From NCBI GenBank assembly GCA_963709995.1, contig CAVPYN010000003.1:83999-147998 (forward strand): DNA of 64,000 nucleotides, given 5' to 3'. This DNA comes from JAUIIK01 sp963709995 (GTDB taxonomy: Bacteria; Chloroflexota; Chloroflexia; Thermomicrobiales; CFX8). The translations under genes and the position numbers were made by a program. This document shows, piece after piece, positions 45,949 to 55,427 of this stretch (position 1 is its first letter; each line of letters starts with the position of its first letter). The notes below the pieces were generated by a model that saw only the letters and a list, made by a program, of their open reading frames with translations, made no database searches and was not told where the DNA came from.

Positions 45949-46353
45949 ATGGCGGAGACCGTCTATATGGAACATGTCGGTATGAGGACGGCACCAGATA
46001 CATTCGATACGACGGTTCAGTTCTATACCGAGGTGCTTGGCTGGAAGGTGATCGAGGAGCGGCCGGCGAATAGTTCGGACGACCGGGTCTTCTTCTCAGA
46101 CGGCCGCGGCGGCGCCTTCGAAGTCTTCGTCGGCAGCGGCGATCCGATCGAGGACCCGTCGCACCTTGCCTTCGCGGTGCCGTTCGATGCGTTTCCTGCG
46201 CTGGCCGAACGTGTCCGCCAATCAGGGCTCGTCGCGCTGGAAGAGCCCTTCATCAACGAGGTCGGCGACCGCATCTCGTTCTTCAACGACCCGGCTGGCA
46301 ACTGTGCCCAGATTATCGGCCGCTTGAAGACGCTGCCTTCGCGAGACATCTAG
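45949..46353 (+). CDS. VOC (glyoxalase-fold) family protein
   Basis: This protein of 134 residues has YMEHVGMRTAPDTFDTTVQF (metal-ligand His), YTEVLGWKVIEERPA, SHLAFAVPFDAFPALAERV and SFFNDPAGNCAQIIG, the VOC pattern. The last ligand position (normally Glu) is Gln. Enzymatic role unknown. GGGGGAACAGT precedes the ATG. It is distinct in sequence from the VOC gene at 26057. Confidence 0.88.
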   Translation: MAETVYMEHVGMRTAPDTFDTTVQFYTEVLGWKVIEERPANSSDDRVFFSDGRGGAFEVFVGSGDPIEDPSHLAFAVPFDAFPALAERVRQSGLVALEEPFINEVGDRISFFNDPAGNCAQIIGRLKTLPSRDI

Positions 46354-46384
46354 GCTACGTTCGGGAATCGGAAGCAGCAGTCGA

Positions 46385-47107
46385 TCAGACGTAAGCGAGA
46401 GCCGCGTCCAACGGATAGGGAATGCGACTGGACTCGACGGTCTCGACGAGGAGACGGGCGTACCGCAGGCTCCGCCGCGCCTTTATTCGGAAGAATCGGT
46501 GTAACTGGTCGCGGATGGGCCGCCCCCGCCATTCCGGTTGATTCTGGAACGTTCGGAAGGCTCCGAGTTCACCCTGAGATTGTATGAGCGCTTCGACGTC
46601 GGCCGTTCTGACCGCACGAATCAACTCGTCCTCAAGGTCCTTGACACAGATGTGAAAGCCCAAGCGCGCCATGTCCTCCCTGGTCTGCGGATTGCCGACC
46701 CTAGCCTTGGAAAGTCCCCGTCGAAGGATGTCGGCTGCATCGGCGTCGCAGAAGCCGGCCAGAGGCAGCTTGCGCCCGGCCGGTCCGAACTCCAGCGCGT
46801 AGCGGGTGATCGCCTGAGCGCCCCCAATCGGGAGAACGGCGACCCCTTCGGCATCGAGATCCCTCCCCCTGCGGATCGCGAGTGTCTCGATAGCGATTTG
46901 ATCGCTGATGCCCTCAACGAGGACAACGGACCGCGCCGTCTCGACCTTCTTCAGGGCGAGGCTAGTTGCCTGAATTGGCGCATCTGGCCCATGCACGTAG
47001 CCAGCGAGGGCTTTCCGGGCCAGTTCGGCTCGTTCTTCGCCATCCACGACGAAATCTCCCAACGGGATTGGTTCACTTGAACTGCTATCGCAGTTGTCCG
47101 GTCCCAA
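46385..47107 (-). CDS. TOPRIM-domain protein (OLD-nuclease-like, no ATPase)
   Basis: This 240-residue protein contains a TOPRIM fold: SVVLVEGISDQIAIETLAIR carries the conserved Glu, and LPLAGFCDADAADILRRGL the DxD motif. Such domains in OLD-family nucleases cleave DNA with Mg2+, but the usual N-terminal AAA ATPase is absent. Stand-alone relatives occur in actinobacteria with unknown roles. The C-terminus (FRIKARRSLRYARLLVE) is basic. No partner nuclease or helicase gene is adjacent. Confidence 0.75.
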   Translation of the reverse strand: MGPDNCDSSSSEPIPLGDFVVDGEERAELARKALAGYVHGPDAPIQATSLALKKVETARSVVLVEGISDQIAIETLAIRRGRDLDAEGVAVLPIGGAQAITRYALEFGPAGRKLPLAGFCDADAADILRRGLSKARVGNPQTREDMARLGFHICVKDLEDELIRAVRTADVEALIQSQGELGAFRTFQNQPEWRGRPIRDQLHRFFRIKARRSLRYARLLVETVESSRIPYPLDAALAYV

Positions 47108-47154
47108 TGTTACGCCGTTTCACGCGCGCGGCGACTCAGGACACATCCTCCGCG

Positions 47155-47221
47155 GCTTCCCAGAAGCCATGACAGACATCTAGCCCATGCCGGTGGATTT
47201 GGGGGCGAAGAAGTCGGCGAC
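47155..47221 (-). pseudogene. Second detached 3' end of a SagB-type nitroreductase gene
   Basis: Over 67 ungapped bases this segment is about 72 percent identical to the 3' end of the SagB-like gene beginning at about 48651. Read leftward it gives VADFFAPKSTGMG followed by an in-frame TAG, against VTAFFSPHAAGKGF in the intact version. No more of the gene is recognisable in the remaining bases up to 47425, which hold no other feature. Confidence 0.45.
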
Positions 47222-47425
47222 TGGCTGCGTCCTTCGTCGCGCAGAGCCAGCACAACACTGAAGCCACCTGAGAACTCCTTCGCGTGTGCTAAGACTGCGA
47301 TGTGGATATCGAGACGGACTCTGAGACCGAAGATCCGCTTGAGAACAAGTCGGCCGGAGTTCCGACGACGATGTTCAGACTGCGGACCGTCGTGAACCCC
47401 AGTCAGCGCCTCGGAAGCCGCCGCC

Positions 47426-47764
47426 TCATTCTCTTATGTCTTCCTCCTCGGCTACGTTTCGCAGTCGCTCCAGGGCATCGGACCAGTACGGCGCGTATCT
47501 GGCCAGCCACGGGATTAGCGCGTCGGCCAAGACGGCCGCATTGACGCGATAGAGGCGATGCCGACCCTGGCGCGTCGCGGTGACCAATCCCGCCTGTCGC
47601 AGGACCATCAGGTGCTTGGAGATGCCCGAGGCAACCAGATCAGGGAATTCCGCGGCCAGCTGGCCGACCGAGAGACTGCCCCGTTCGGCCAGCAGGTCGA
47701 GGATTCGCCGGCGTGTCGGGTCGGCCACCACGCGAAATAGCTCGTCCGTAGCGCTAGGCGGCAT
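47426..47764 (-). CDS. ArsR-family winged-helix regulator
   Basis: This protein of 112 residues has DELFRVVADPTRRRILDLLA, the recognition helix LVASGISKHLMVLRQAGLV and the wing TRQGRHRLYRV. No metal-binding Cys is present. The ATG at 47764 overlaps the stop of the SRPBCC gene upstream (ATGCCGCCTAG), so the two are translated together; the frame extends 22 codons further without support. It probably binds the palindrome at 48246-48259 to repress the pair. Confidence 0.9.
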   Translation of the reverse strand: MPPSATDELFRVVADPTRRRILDLLAERGSLSVGQLAAEFPDLVASGISKHLMVLRQAGLVTATRQGRHRLYRVNAAVLADALIPWLARYAPYWSDALERLRNVAEEEDIRE

Positions 47765-48197
47765 CGGTGGCACGATCGGCAACCACGAGGGCAGCAAGCC
47801 GCTCGAGTAGCCGGTGCTCATCGACGCCACGCTCGTAGGCCTGTACGGTGTCTTGCCACCCGGCTTTCCCGATGTCTTCGAAGCCGTCGTGAATGAGTGA
47901 CACGCGGGTTCCGGTGGGTATTGGTGTCAGTGTGATGGACAGGCGCGCAGGACGGAACCAATCTCCACCCTCCTCCAGCCAGGAGAGGATCATGCGGTCC
48001 TCTGGCGCCAAGTCCAACACGGTACCGGTGATCCAGGTGTCGTCGTTGGGGCCGCACAGGCGATCAGCGCCCCCTACTCGCAGATCGATGTCGAGCTTGG
48101 GGCCGAGCCACTGGCGCAACGCGTCCGGCGTCGCCAGCCAGCGCCAGACAACGCTGGGCGAAGCCTGGATTTCAACCGAACGAATGACAGCAGACAC
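47754..48197 (-). CDS. SRPBCC (AHSA1-like) domain protein
   Basis: This protein of about 147 residues begins IRSVEIQASPSVVWRWLATP, has LRQWLGPKLDIDLRVGGADR and ends with a helix (QAYERGVDEHRLLERLAAL). It has a START-like ligand-binding fold, ligand unknown. The GTG start at 48197 follows GGAAGGTCAATGCT; an ATG 11 codons upstream is an alternative. It is the first gene of a pair with ArsR, in the opposite order from the pair at 15844. Confidence 0.88.
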   Translation of the reverse strand: MSAVIRSVEIQASPSVVWRWLATPDALRQWLGPKLDIDLRVGGADRLCGPNDDTWITGTVLDLAPEDRMILSWLEEGGDWFRPARLSITLTPIPTGTRVSLIHDGFEDIGKAGWQDTVQAYERGVDEHRLLERLAALVVADRATDAA

Positions 48198-48230
48198 AGC
48201 ATTGACCTTCCATACCTTACCGAGCAGCAA

Positions 48231-48624
48231 CTCGTATCCTTCATATTACTGTACAGTAAGATATCGATGTGGTCAACGGGTTCCTTTCACATCATCTCGC
48301 TACGAACTCATACGAGGACGTACAGAATGCTTCCCGTTCGCCGAGATAATCGGGCGCACGGCGATGCATCGCATCGCGGCTACTTGGGGCCTGGCCGCGC
48401 AGCACCACCAGCATCATTCCCATCCTCGTAGTTGCGACGCGATGCGTCGCCCTGCCGGACTCCCTACTGTGCGCAGGGAGTATTCAACCTGACTTCGCAT
48501 CAGATGCTGAACGAACCCGCTCTTGTGGCTCTATCCAGCGCCGATTGTGGCGCAAGTTCCAAAGCAGATTCGACGCACCAGTCCCCGCAGCGCGGTACCG
48601 AAAGTAAGGGTTGTCATCCATCGA
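48231..48624. other. Region between SagB 3' end and the SRPBCC/ArsR operon
   Basis: No gene is supported here. The part next to the SRPBCC gene holds its promoter and operator (48246-48276). The rest, up to the SagB stop, has no coding frame of good character. Confidence 0.5.
48246..48276 (-). promoter_or_regulatory. Promoter with overlapping palindromic operator
   Basis: On the minus strand TTGACC (48276-48271), 17 bases and TACAGT (48253-48248) form a promoter about 50 bases before the SRPBCC start. The perfect palindrome TTACTGTACAGTAA (48246-48259) covers the -10, an ideal site for repression by the ArsR protein of the operon. Confidence 0.65.
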
Positions 48625-50210
48625 TCAGCCGGACCTGCGCCGCCGCTTGCCGAAGACGACGACGAACATGAAGCCCTTGCCGGCGGCGTGGGGGGAGAAG
48701 AAGGCGGTGACGTCGTCGTCGAGGGAGGTCGAGCCGACCGCGCCGAGGCCGAGGGTGTGCGCCGCCAGGTGCATCTTCTGGGCGCGCAACGCGCCTTCGA
48801 TCTGCGCGATGCGCCAGCCGCGGTTGCCGTAGGCCTCGAAGATCGGGTCGAGGTCGGCCATGTAGTAGACGTTGACGTGGGCGTCGCCGGGGTAGCCCTG
48901 GCCGACCGCCAACCTGCGAGGCGTCGTCGCGGAAGTCGCCGGCGGCTCAGTCGCTCCAATGTACCACGTTCTGGGTGCAGGGCGTAGCTGCCCTGCTCCA
49001 GCTTATCGACCATGTTGACGATCAGGTAGGGGTCGGTGAAAGACCGTGCTGTCCGGGTCGAGACAATCGAATGCGATTGGCCGCGACGAAAGGGTGAGCA
49101 TCGTCGAGAAGCTGTTGAATGGAATCGCCTTGTCACGTGTGTAGTGCCGCGTCGACCGCCGCCGCCGGATCGTCTCATCCACCGGCGTTGCCGGCCTGTT
49201 CTGTCTGGGGATTGGGTACAGGGCATGCGAGTACCGGTCGGGTCGGACGCTGGGCCCGTGATGCGGTTCGCTCTCCATGCGGCGGCTTCGTCGCCGGATG
49301 ATAGCGATGACTCGGCGTGCATCTCCCAGATCAATGGGAAGTCGTACTCGCCGTTAGAGACTGGCTCGACCGTGTGGTTCAGAGGTTCGATGCCGGGAGC
49401 TGCGCCGGGTGCGCTGCCTTTACCGAGCGGGACGATGGCGACGGCTGCCTCGCGCTGACCGTCGACGCCGAGCAGGTCGTTGACCGCGGCATCGTGGAAG
49501 CCGAGGACGACCTTCGACTGCAACTCTTCGGCCGTTGCGACAGCCAGGACGTTGCCGAGCGTCGTCCCGAGATCCCAGTAGGTGTGGCGGTAGGCGCGTT
49601 CTTTGTAGCGCCAGGCGTTGCGCCAGAAGGTGCTCGTTGCGATCATCATCACAGGCGCTTCTGCGACCGACGGCTCTGCGCCAGTAGCTTCGACGACCGC
49701 AGCACGAAAATCCCCAGAACGAATCTGCCCGAGGCTATGGGTGTCGGCGGCGTAGTGGTAGACGCCAGCATCGAGACTGTCGAGGTCGCCGCAGACGTAG
49801 TAGAGCTCCAGGTGGTAGCGAGCGCCGGTGCCGCCAGCCGCGCGATAGAAGATCTCGCGCCCGGTGCCGTGGCTGCCGCGTTTGAGGATGCCGTTCGAGA
49901 GCAGGCTGATCCGAGCCAGTGCCGACGAGAGCGGGCGTCGCGTCAGGCTTGCTTCGGATCCCGACATCGCGATCGCTTCGAGCAGCGGCATTGTGAGCGG
50001 ATCGAATTCGTCCGGCAAGTCGATCCTATCGAGGTCCGTGTAGATCTTGAAGGGGTGCGGTTCGTTGTGCGGGCTCTGCTCGCCCAGCGACGGCTCGAAG
50101 TTCGGGGCGATGCCCATCACCGATTCGGGCTGCCCGTCATCGCCCTCGATTAGTTTGTACTTCGTCGCTTCGTGGAACGTCTGTCCGATTGCAGTGTCTC
50201 GGTTGGTCAT
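48625..50210 (-). CDS. SagB/ThcOx-type nitroreductase (dehydrogenase), multiply frameshifted
   Basis: Joining frames gives about 528 residues. The first nitroreductase half (residues 1-310) is intact: LSNGILKRG, IFYRAAGGTGARYHLELYYV, LDAGVYHYAADTHSL and YWDLGTTLGNVLAVATAEEL. The second half begins VDETIRRRRSTRHYTRDKA, continues as LIVNMVDKLEQGSYALHPE and ends MHLAAHTLGLGAVGSTSLDD, HAAGKGFMFVVVFGK. At least four indels lie between 49270 and 48915. SagB-like FMN enzymes oxidise azolines in peptide maturation, but no cyclodehydratase or precursor gene is nearby. The start is ATG 50210 with GAGGGAAGCAAC. Confidence 0.78.
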
Positions 50211-50403
50211 GTTGCTTCCCTCATTCGTCGTGTTGCGCACGGTGATATGACAGTCATCTCAGCATGCAACGCAAGATTGGGCAATGGATACCGGGCAGGC
50301 TTGTTGCTGTTCCGGGCCACGGACGACGCTGGCTCTCGATAACCCGGGTGGATGAGTATTGAAGTAGTCATTGATTCAATGCTAAAAGTTCTGACTGTGG
50401 GTA

Positions 50404-52142
50404 ATGGCAGAAGAAAAAGGGGCGGATGTGGGGCGGTCTGTTTCTCAGTTGCGAAATGGTCGGTTGTTGCTAGCCATCATGATTGGCTTGAGCCTGATTG
50501 CAGGGACGGGAGCCCGGCAGGCAGACGCCCAGTCGGCGCCTGGTGTGGTGGCAGATACGCTCTGTGCCTCGCCCTGGACGAGCGCGCTCTACTATTTGTC
50601 TACTGGATGCTTGTCTGGTTATCAGACTATCGATCTGGCTGCCGGGGAGGTAGATGTTTGTTCTAGTCCCCACACGGGACAGCTCTTTCTGCCGCGAACA
50701 GCGGGTTGCTCACCGCCGTTTCTCCCGCTAACCATTGGTGGAATCGAGCCAGTGACACTGTGTGTTTCGGGCTATACCGGTGCCCTGCGCTATGCTCCAA
50801 GTGGTGCGTGCGTGCCTAGTGAGGCGCGTTTAGCAACACCGCTTGAGAAGCTGCTAGAAGATGTCACCCTCGCTGGCGTCCGTGAGCATCAGGCGGCGCT
50901 GCAGGCGATCGCCGACGCCAATGGAGGCACGCGTGTCTCTGGCACTCAGGGCTACAACGACTCCGTTGCGTATGCGCAGCAGGTCTTCGAGGCTGCCGGT
51001 TACGATGTAACGGTCCAGCCCTTCCAGTTTCAGAACTTCATTTCACTTTCGCCCTCCATCCTCGAGCAGATAGCGCCACCGCCAGCGGGGCCGGTTGCGA
51101 ACACCATCATGAGTTACTCAGGGAGCGGTGATAACACGGCCCCCGTGAGCACGGTGGCGTTATTCGGATGCAACCCGACGGACTATGCAGGGTTTCCAGC
51201 CGGTCATATCGCCTTGATCAGCCGTGGAGTCTGCTTCTTTACGGACAAGGCGACGAACGCCTACAATGCTGGCGCGTCGGGCGTGATCATCTACAATGAT
51301 CGTCCCGGCATCTTGAACGGCACGCTCGGCAGCACGTTCACGTTGGACATCAGCGTCACCACCGTGACCCAGGATGTCGGCCAGCAACTGGCGGCGACTC
51401 CTGGGCTGATCATGCGTCTCAAGACCGATACATTCCGTGGTCTAGCTACCTCCTACAATGTGCTCGCTGAATCAACCGGTGGCGATCCTGACAACGTTGT
51501 GATCGTCGGCGCACACCTCGATTCTGTTGATACCGGACCCGGCATTCAGGATAACGGCTCCGGCGTAGCCGCGATCCTCGAAGTGGCCGAGGAGATGGCG
51601 GCGTTGAATCCTCGGAATAAAGTGCGCTTTGCTTTGTGGGGGGCAGAGGAAGCAGGGTTGGTCGGCTCGACGTTTTATGTGAATGGCTTGAGTCCGGGCG
51701 AACTCGACGACATCGCGCTCTACCTGAACTTCGACATGATCGGGTCGCCCAACTATGTCTTCTTCATCTACGATGGCGATGATTCCGATGGCGTGGGCGC
51801 GGGCCCGGTCCGGCGGGCTCGGCTCAGATCGAAGCCCTGTTCGAGTCATATTATCTCCAGAAAGGATTGCCCTTCAAGGGCACTGACTTCAGCGGCACCT
51901 CGGATTATGGCCCCTTCATTGCGGCGGGCATACCGTCCGGGGGGCTCTTCACAGGGGCTAGTGGTATCAAAACACTTGAGGAAGCCGCGATCTGGGGCGG
52001 CGTCGCCGGAGACTCGTATGATCCCTGCTATCATCTTGCCTGCGACACATATGACAATATCAGCCTCTTCGCACTCGAGGTCAACGCGGACGCTGTCGCC
52101 TTTTCTACGTTGCGCTACGCGATGAACACAACGGTCCCATAG
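50404..52142 (+). CDS. Secreted M28 family peptidase with PA domain, frameshifted
   Basis: The joined protein has about 579 residues. A signal peptide (LLLAIMIGLSLIAGTGARQA, cleavage near DAQ) is followed by three Cys-bounded modules (residues about 50-140), a PA domain (VALFGCNPTDYAGFPAGHIA, GVIIYNDRPG) and an M28 Zn-aminopeptidase domain: VGAHLDSVDTGPGIQDNGSG (His, Asp ligands), WGAEEAGLVGS (catalytic and ligand Glu), YLNFDMIGSP (Asp) and CYHLACDTYDNI (last His). A frame change near 51805 separates the last 112 residues. It should release amino acids from peptides outside the cell. The upstream ribosome-binding site is weak. Confidence 0.85.
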
Positions 52143-52710
52143 TGATCGCCGCTATGCCGTAAAGGGACTGGACATCGCTTTGATAGGATCTCCAGCCAGC
52201 GCCTCAAGAGAGTGGTGCGTCGATGACGCTGCACTGGTTGTGATCGGCCACCCAGCGGTTGGCGATGGCGTAGCCGTCACCAACCGCCAGCGCAGCGAAT
52301 CTATCGACGAAGCGATTGAAGCGCCTGCCTGCCTCTGATCGAGTCCGAGGATTCGGCTGGCGGATCGACGAACGTGGGAGACATTCTTCGGCGTCATGAG
52401 CTTCTGGGAGATGAGTCTTGCTGCCGCCTAACAGGCCGGTCGCTACCGCGACTGATATGCCCGCCGGTGTCAGATGATCTCAGCAAACGACACACTTGTC
52501 GCGACGTCCTCAATCGAAGTGCAAGCGACCATCGTTACGGGGAATGGGTATCTTCGGCACTTTCCGATGTCGGACATCGTTCTCCTGATCACTTGACATC
52601 TCACATTTCAGCCATGATTACGCGCTTGAAAGATCCCTCAGCGCGCCTCAGCCCTTCACGGTCATGACGACGAATCTGATCTTGCGCTGCAGTAGGCGAT
52701 GATCCTCTTG
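52143..52710. other. Gene-free stretch after the M28 peptidase gene
   Basis: These 568 bases lie between two convergent genes. Short open frames exist on both strands, but none has a ribosome-binding site or a recognisable product. I see no strong terminator. Confidence 0.45.
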
Positions 52711-53485
52711 TCAGGGCTTGGGAGTTACCGGTAGGTCGTGCTCAACCTGATCGCCGACGATTGGTGCTTCGTCGAGCGTCACGAGATATTGATCCACGAG
52801 ATATCCGGGCGGAGGTGGTCCATCGGCGAGCTCAGCTCGAATGATGTCGAGGAGTTCGTCCAGTGGGAGTGGCCGGCCATCTGGCATGAGCTGGGGGGCA
52901 TAGTGATTGTTGACCACGTCATTGTCATTCACTTCCCAATAGCCCTGGTTCCAGCCAAAGACATCGTAGACGACTGGATTCGCTCCTTCGAAATCGCGGA
53001 GGAAGAACAGCGCGCGGTCTCCCCCCCCCCCCCTCAAAGGGCGGCCATCCCTCGAATGCTTGAACGCAGTCGTCGATGGTCCCGCCCCATGATCGGAGCG
53101 TCAGAATGTCACCGGTCGCGACCTCGGCGCCTCTTGCCCGGTCTTCGACACGTATCTGATAGTCCGTCACGATGTAGTAGGGGACCTCCGGGGTTGGACC
53201 TCCAGGAACCTTCCGGGGTTCCAGCTTCCCCATCACCGTCGCGACGAGGATTTGATCGGAGAACCAGGCCATGTGTTCCAGATCCGGAATGCCCTCGGTT
53301 GCTCCCGAGATCAAGTAGTCGCATGGCGGATCCTCATTTGAAACAGGAGATGTCGTGGTCGGCTGCAGGGCCGCGCTCGGAAACGGAGTGCCCGGCACCG
53401 GCTGGCCGGGACTCGTATCCTCTGGGCTGCCGCAGGCAACGATGACCAAGGCGATCACAATGGGGATCAGTCCGCGTTTGAACAT
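52711..53485 (-). CDS. Lipoprotein interrupted at a 13-base poly-C/G tract
   Basis: The start MFKRGLIPIVIALVIVACGS has a lipobox (IVAC), so the product should be a lipid-anchored exported protein of about 257 residues. After VQAFEGWPPFEGGG the frame breaks at a run of 13 G (13 C on the plus strand, 53021-53033) and continues in another frame as DRALFFLRDFEGANPVVYDV to the end (VEHDLPVTPKP). Twelve or fifteen G would restore one frame. No family recognised. The tract could be miscounted or could be a phase-variable switch. Confidence 0.65.
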
Positions 53486-53722
53486 GAATGACCCCGTTCA
53501 TTTGCAGTGCCGTGTAGGGGGTCGCGCGAAGTCAAGTATCTCAGCATGCTCGTGGAAGCTGGAAGAGCGCTGGCGGCATTCGCGAGCAGCGCTGTTCTCA
53601 CGTGATTATGAGTCAGTGCGGACAAGAAGACGAGTGTGGCCAGCCCTCGCCGCTGTCTGTCCATGCATGGGGTTTCACTTCAATCAGCGCGCCGGTGAGT
53701 CCTCTCAATGCTGTCGCGCTGG

Positions 53723-53751
53723 TTGACGTATTGGCGGATGCGTAGTAGAGT
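53723..53751 (+). promoter_or_regulatory. Promoter candidate for the arg/lys cluster
   Basis: TTGACG, 17 bases and TAGAGT. The -10 is identical to that before the BNR gene. It lies about 360 bases before argG and would give a long 5' leader. Confidence 0.5.
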
Positions 53752-53838
53752 GCCTCCGTTGGGCGAGGAACACTGTGAAAGATGATCACGATGACCGGAC
53801 GATTCAGGACAAGGAACGAGCGACCCGCCCCTAGGCGC

Positions 53839-53859
53839 GGCTAGTCTGATGGACTAGCC
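53839..53859 (+). promoter_or_regulatory. Leader hairpin
   Basis: GGCTAGTC, loop TGATG, GACTAGCC: a perfect 8-bp stem within the presumed argG leader. No T tract follows, so its role is open. Confidence 0.35.
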
Positions 53860-54115
53860 ACACCGCAGCCAATTGTCTGCTTGTTTGTGTTGTTCTGGAG
53901 TCATCGTGATGAAACAGCGAACGCGCGTCTCAACAATCCACTGTCTTTCCAATTCATCTATTCTTCTTTCCGCTTCCCGGACGCTTCAGGATGTGCGCCT
54001 GACGGATTCCGTCTCGCCTCGATCAGGCGCGATGTCGTTCAGTCAGGCGGTTGCGTTGCTGCATTCGTCAGTCCTGAAGCATGTTCAATCAAACAGGGAA
54101 GTGAGATCAATCACG

Positions 54116-55421
54116 ATGTCGACAACGCTCAATGGTCACCAGGCTTTGCTCGCCGAAGCGCTCAAGAAGGTTGAAGAGACCGAGGTTCCTGAACTGAAGA
54201 AGATCGCCATCGCATTTTCCGGCGGTCTCGATTCGACGCTCTGCATCGTCCTGGCGCGCGAAAAGTATGGCGCGGAGGTCGTGCCGATTACGGTTGACGT
54301 CGGCCAGGGCAAGGAAGAGATCGCGCAGTCAATTTCGCAAGGCCGAAGAGCTCGGGATTGACGCCCATTCTGATCGACGCGAAGGAAGAATTCGCCAGCG
54401 AATGGCTGACCAAGGCGATCCAGGCCAACTCGGACTACAACGGCTATCCGGTTTCAACCTCGATGACTCGCCAGTTGATCGCCGCCAAGGTCGCCGCAAA
54501 GGCCGCCGAGCTAGGCTGCGACGCGCTGATGGAAGGTTCCTCCGGCCGCGGCAACGACCAGTACCGCATGCACAACGTCTTCTCGATCTTCGCGCCAGCG
54601 CTGAAGATTCTCGTTCCGGTGCGTGACTTCGACCTGACCCGGCAGGAAGAGTTGGCGCTTTGCGAGCACTGGGGCGTGCCGGTCACCGAGATCATTTCCG
54701 GTGGCGACGACAAGACGCTCTGGTGCCGCTCGATCGCCAGTGGCGGCATCGGGCTCGACACGGTGCTGCCGGACGAGATCTGGATGTGGCTCAAGCCGCG
54801 CGCAGCAGGCTCCGGATGAGCCGACGACCGTCTCGATCGACCTTCCAGAATGGCTCTGCCGGTCGCCCTCAACGGGCGAGCAGATGCCGCTGACGACGAT
54901 CATCGAGACGCTCAACGAGGTCGCCGGCGCAAACGGCATCGGCAAGATCGACATTTTCGAAGACGGCATCATGGATCTCAAGTCGCGCGAGATTTACGAA
55001 GCTCCTGGCGCAAAGGTTATGCTGGCAGTCCACAAAGACCTGGAATCGGCCACGCTGACCAAGCAGCAGCTCGTCATGAAGAAGCATGATCGACGCCCAG
55101 TGGGGCTCGCTGGTCTATCACGGCGAGTGGTTCCAGCCGCTCAAGGCCGATCTCGACGCCTTCATCGCCAGCACCCAGCAAGTTGTCCAGGGCACCTGGA
55201 CGATCTCGCTCTATAAAGGAAACGTCGAGATCATCAAGCGCGAATCGGCTGCGATGCTCTTCAAGCCGGAGATCCGCTCGATCGCTGGCACCGGCTTCAA
55301 CCAGCAACTCTGCGGTCCGGCGGCCTACATCCGCGGCCTGCCGTTCCAGATCATCGCCTTGCGCGATGCCGATGTTGAGAAGGCGAACGGAAAAGTTGCG
55401 GGAGTGGTGAGTGCTGATTAG
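54116..55421 (+). CDS. argG: Argininosuccinate synthase, with four single-base insertions
   Basis: ArgG joins citrulline and aspartate using ATP in the cytoplasm. The N-terminal P-loop-type motif is IAIAFSGGLDSTLCIVLARE; further on are EGSSGRGNDQYRMHN-region residues, IFAPALKILVPVRDFDLTRQ and GEWFQPLKADLDAFI near the end. The frame moves forward by one base four times (near 54338, 54366, 54813 and 55088); each is explained by one extra base (for example GACGCCC for GACGCC). Joined length of about 433 residues is close to normal. Four same-direction indels in a pathway gene argue for consensus errors. GGAAGTGAG precedes the ATG. Confidence 0.88.
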
Positions 55422-55427
55422 CCCTCA

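Larger units (their letters stand above)
53486..54115. other. Upstream region of the arg/lys cluster
   Basis: This 630-base region separates the lipoprotein gene from argG. It contains a probable promoter (53723-53751) and a hairpin (53839-53859). An open frame in phase with argG reaches back into it (MKQRTRVSTIHCLSN at about 53910) but does not resemble ArgG, so I treat the region as a long leader. Confidence 0.45.

Noticed and set aside
48531..50240. Single 569-codon frame as the complete SagB protein
   Set aside because: Its second half is Arg/Ser/Thr-rich nonsense; the nitroreductase motifs there are found in the neighbouring frame, so the frame is broken.
53873..54115. N-terminal extension of ArgG in the same frame
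   Set aside because: ArgG proteins start close to the SGGLDS motif; the extension has no ArgG similarity, and ATG 54116 has a ribosome-binding site.
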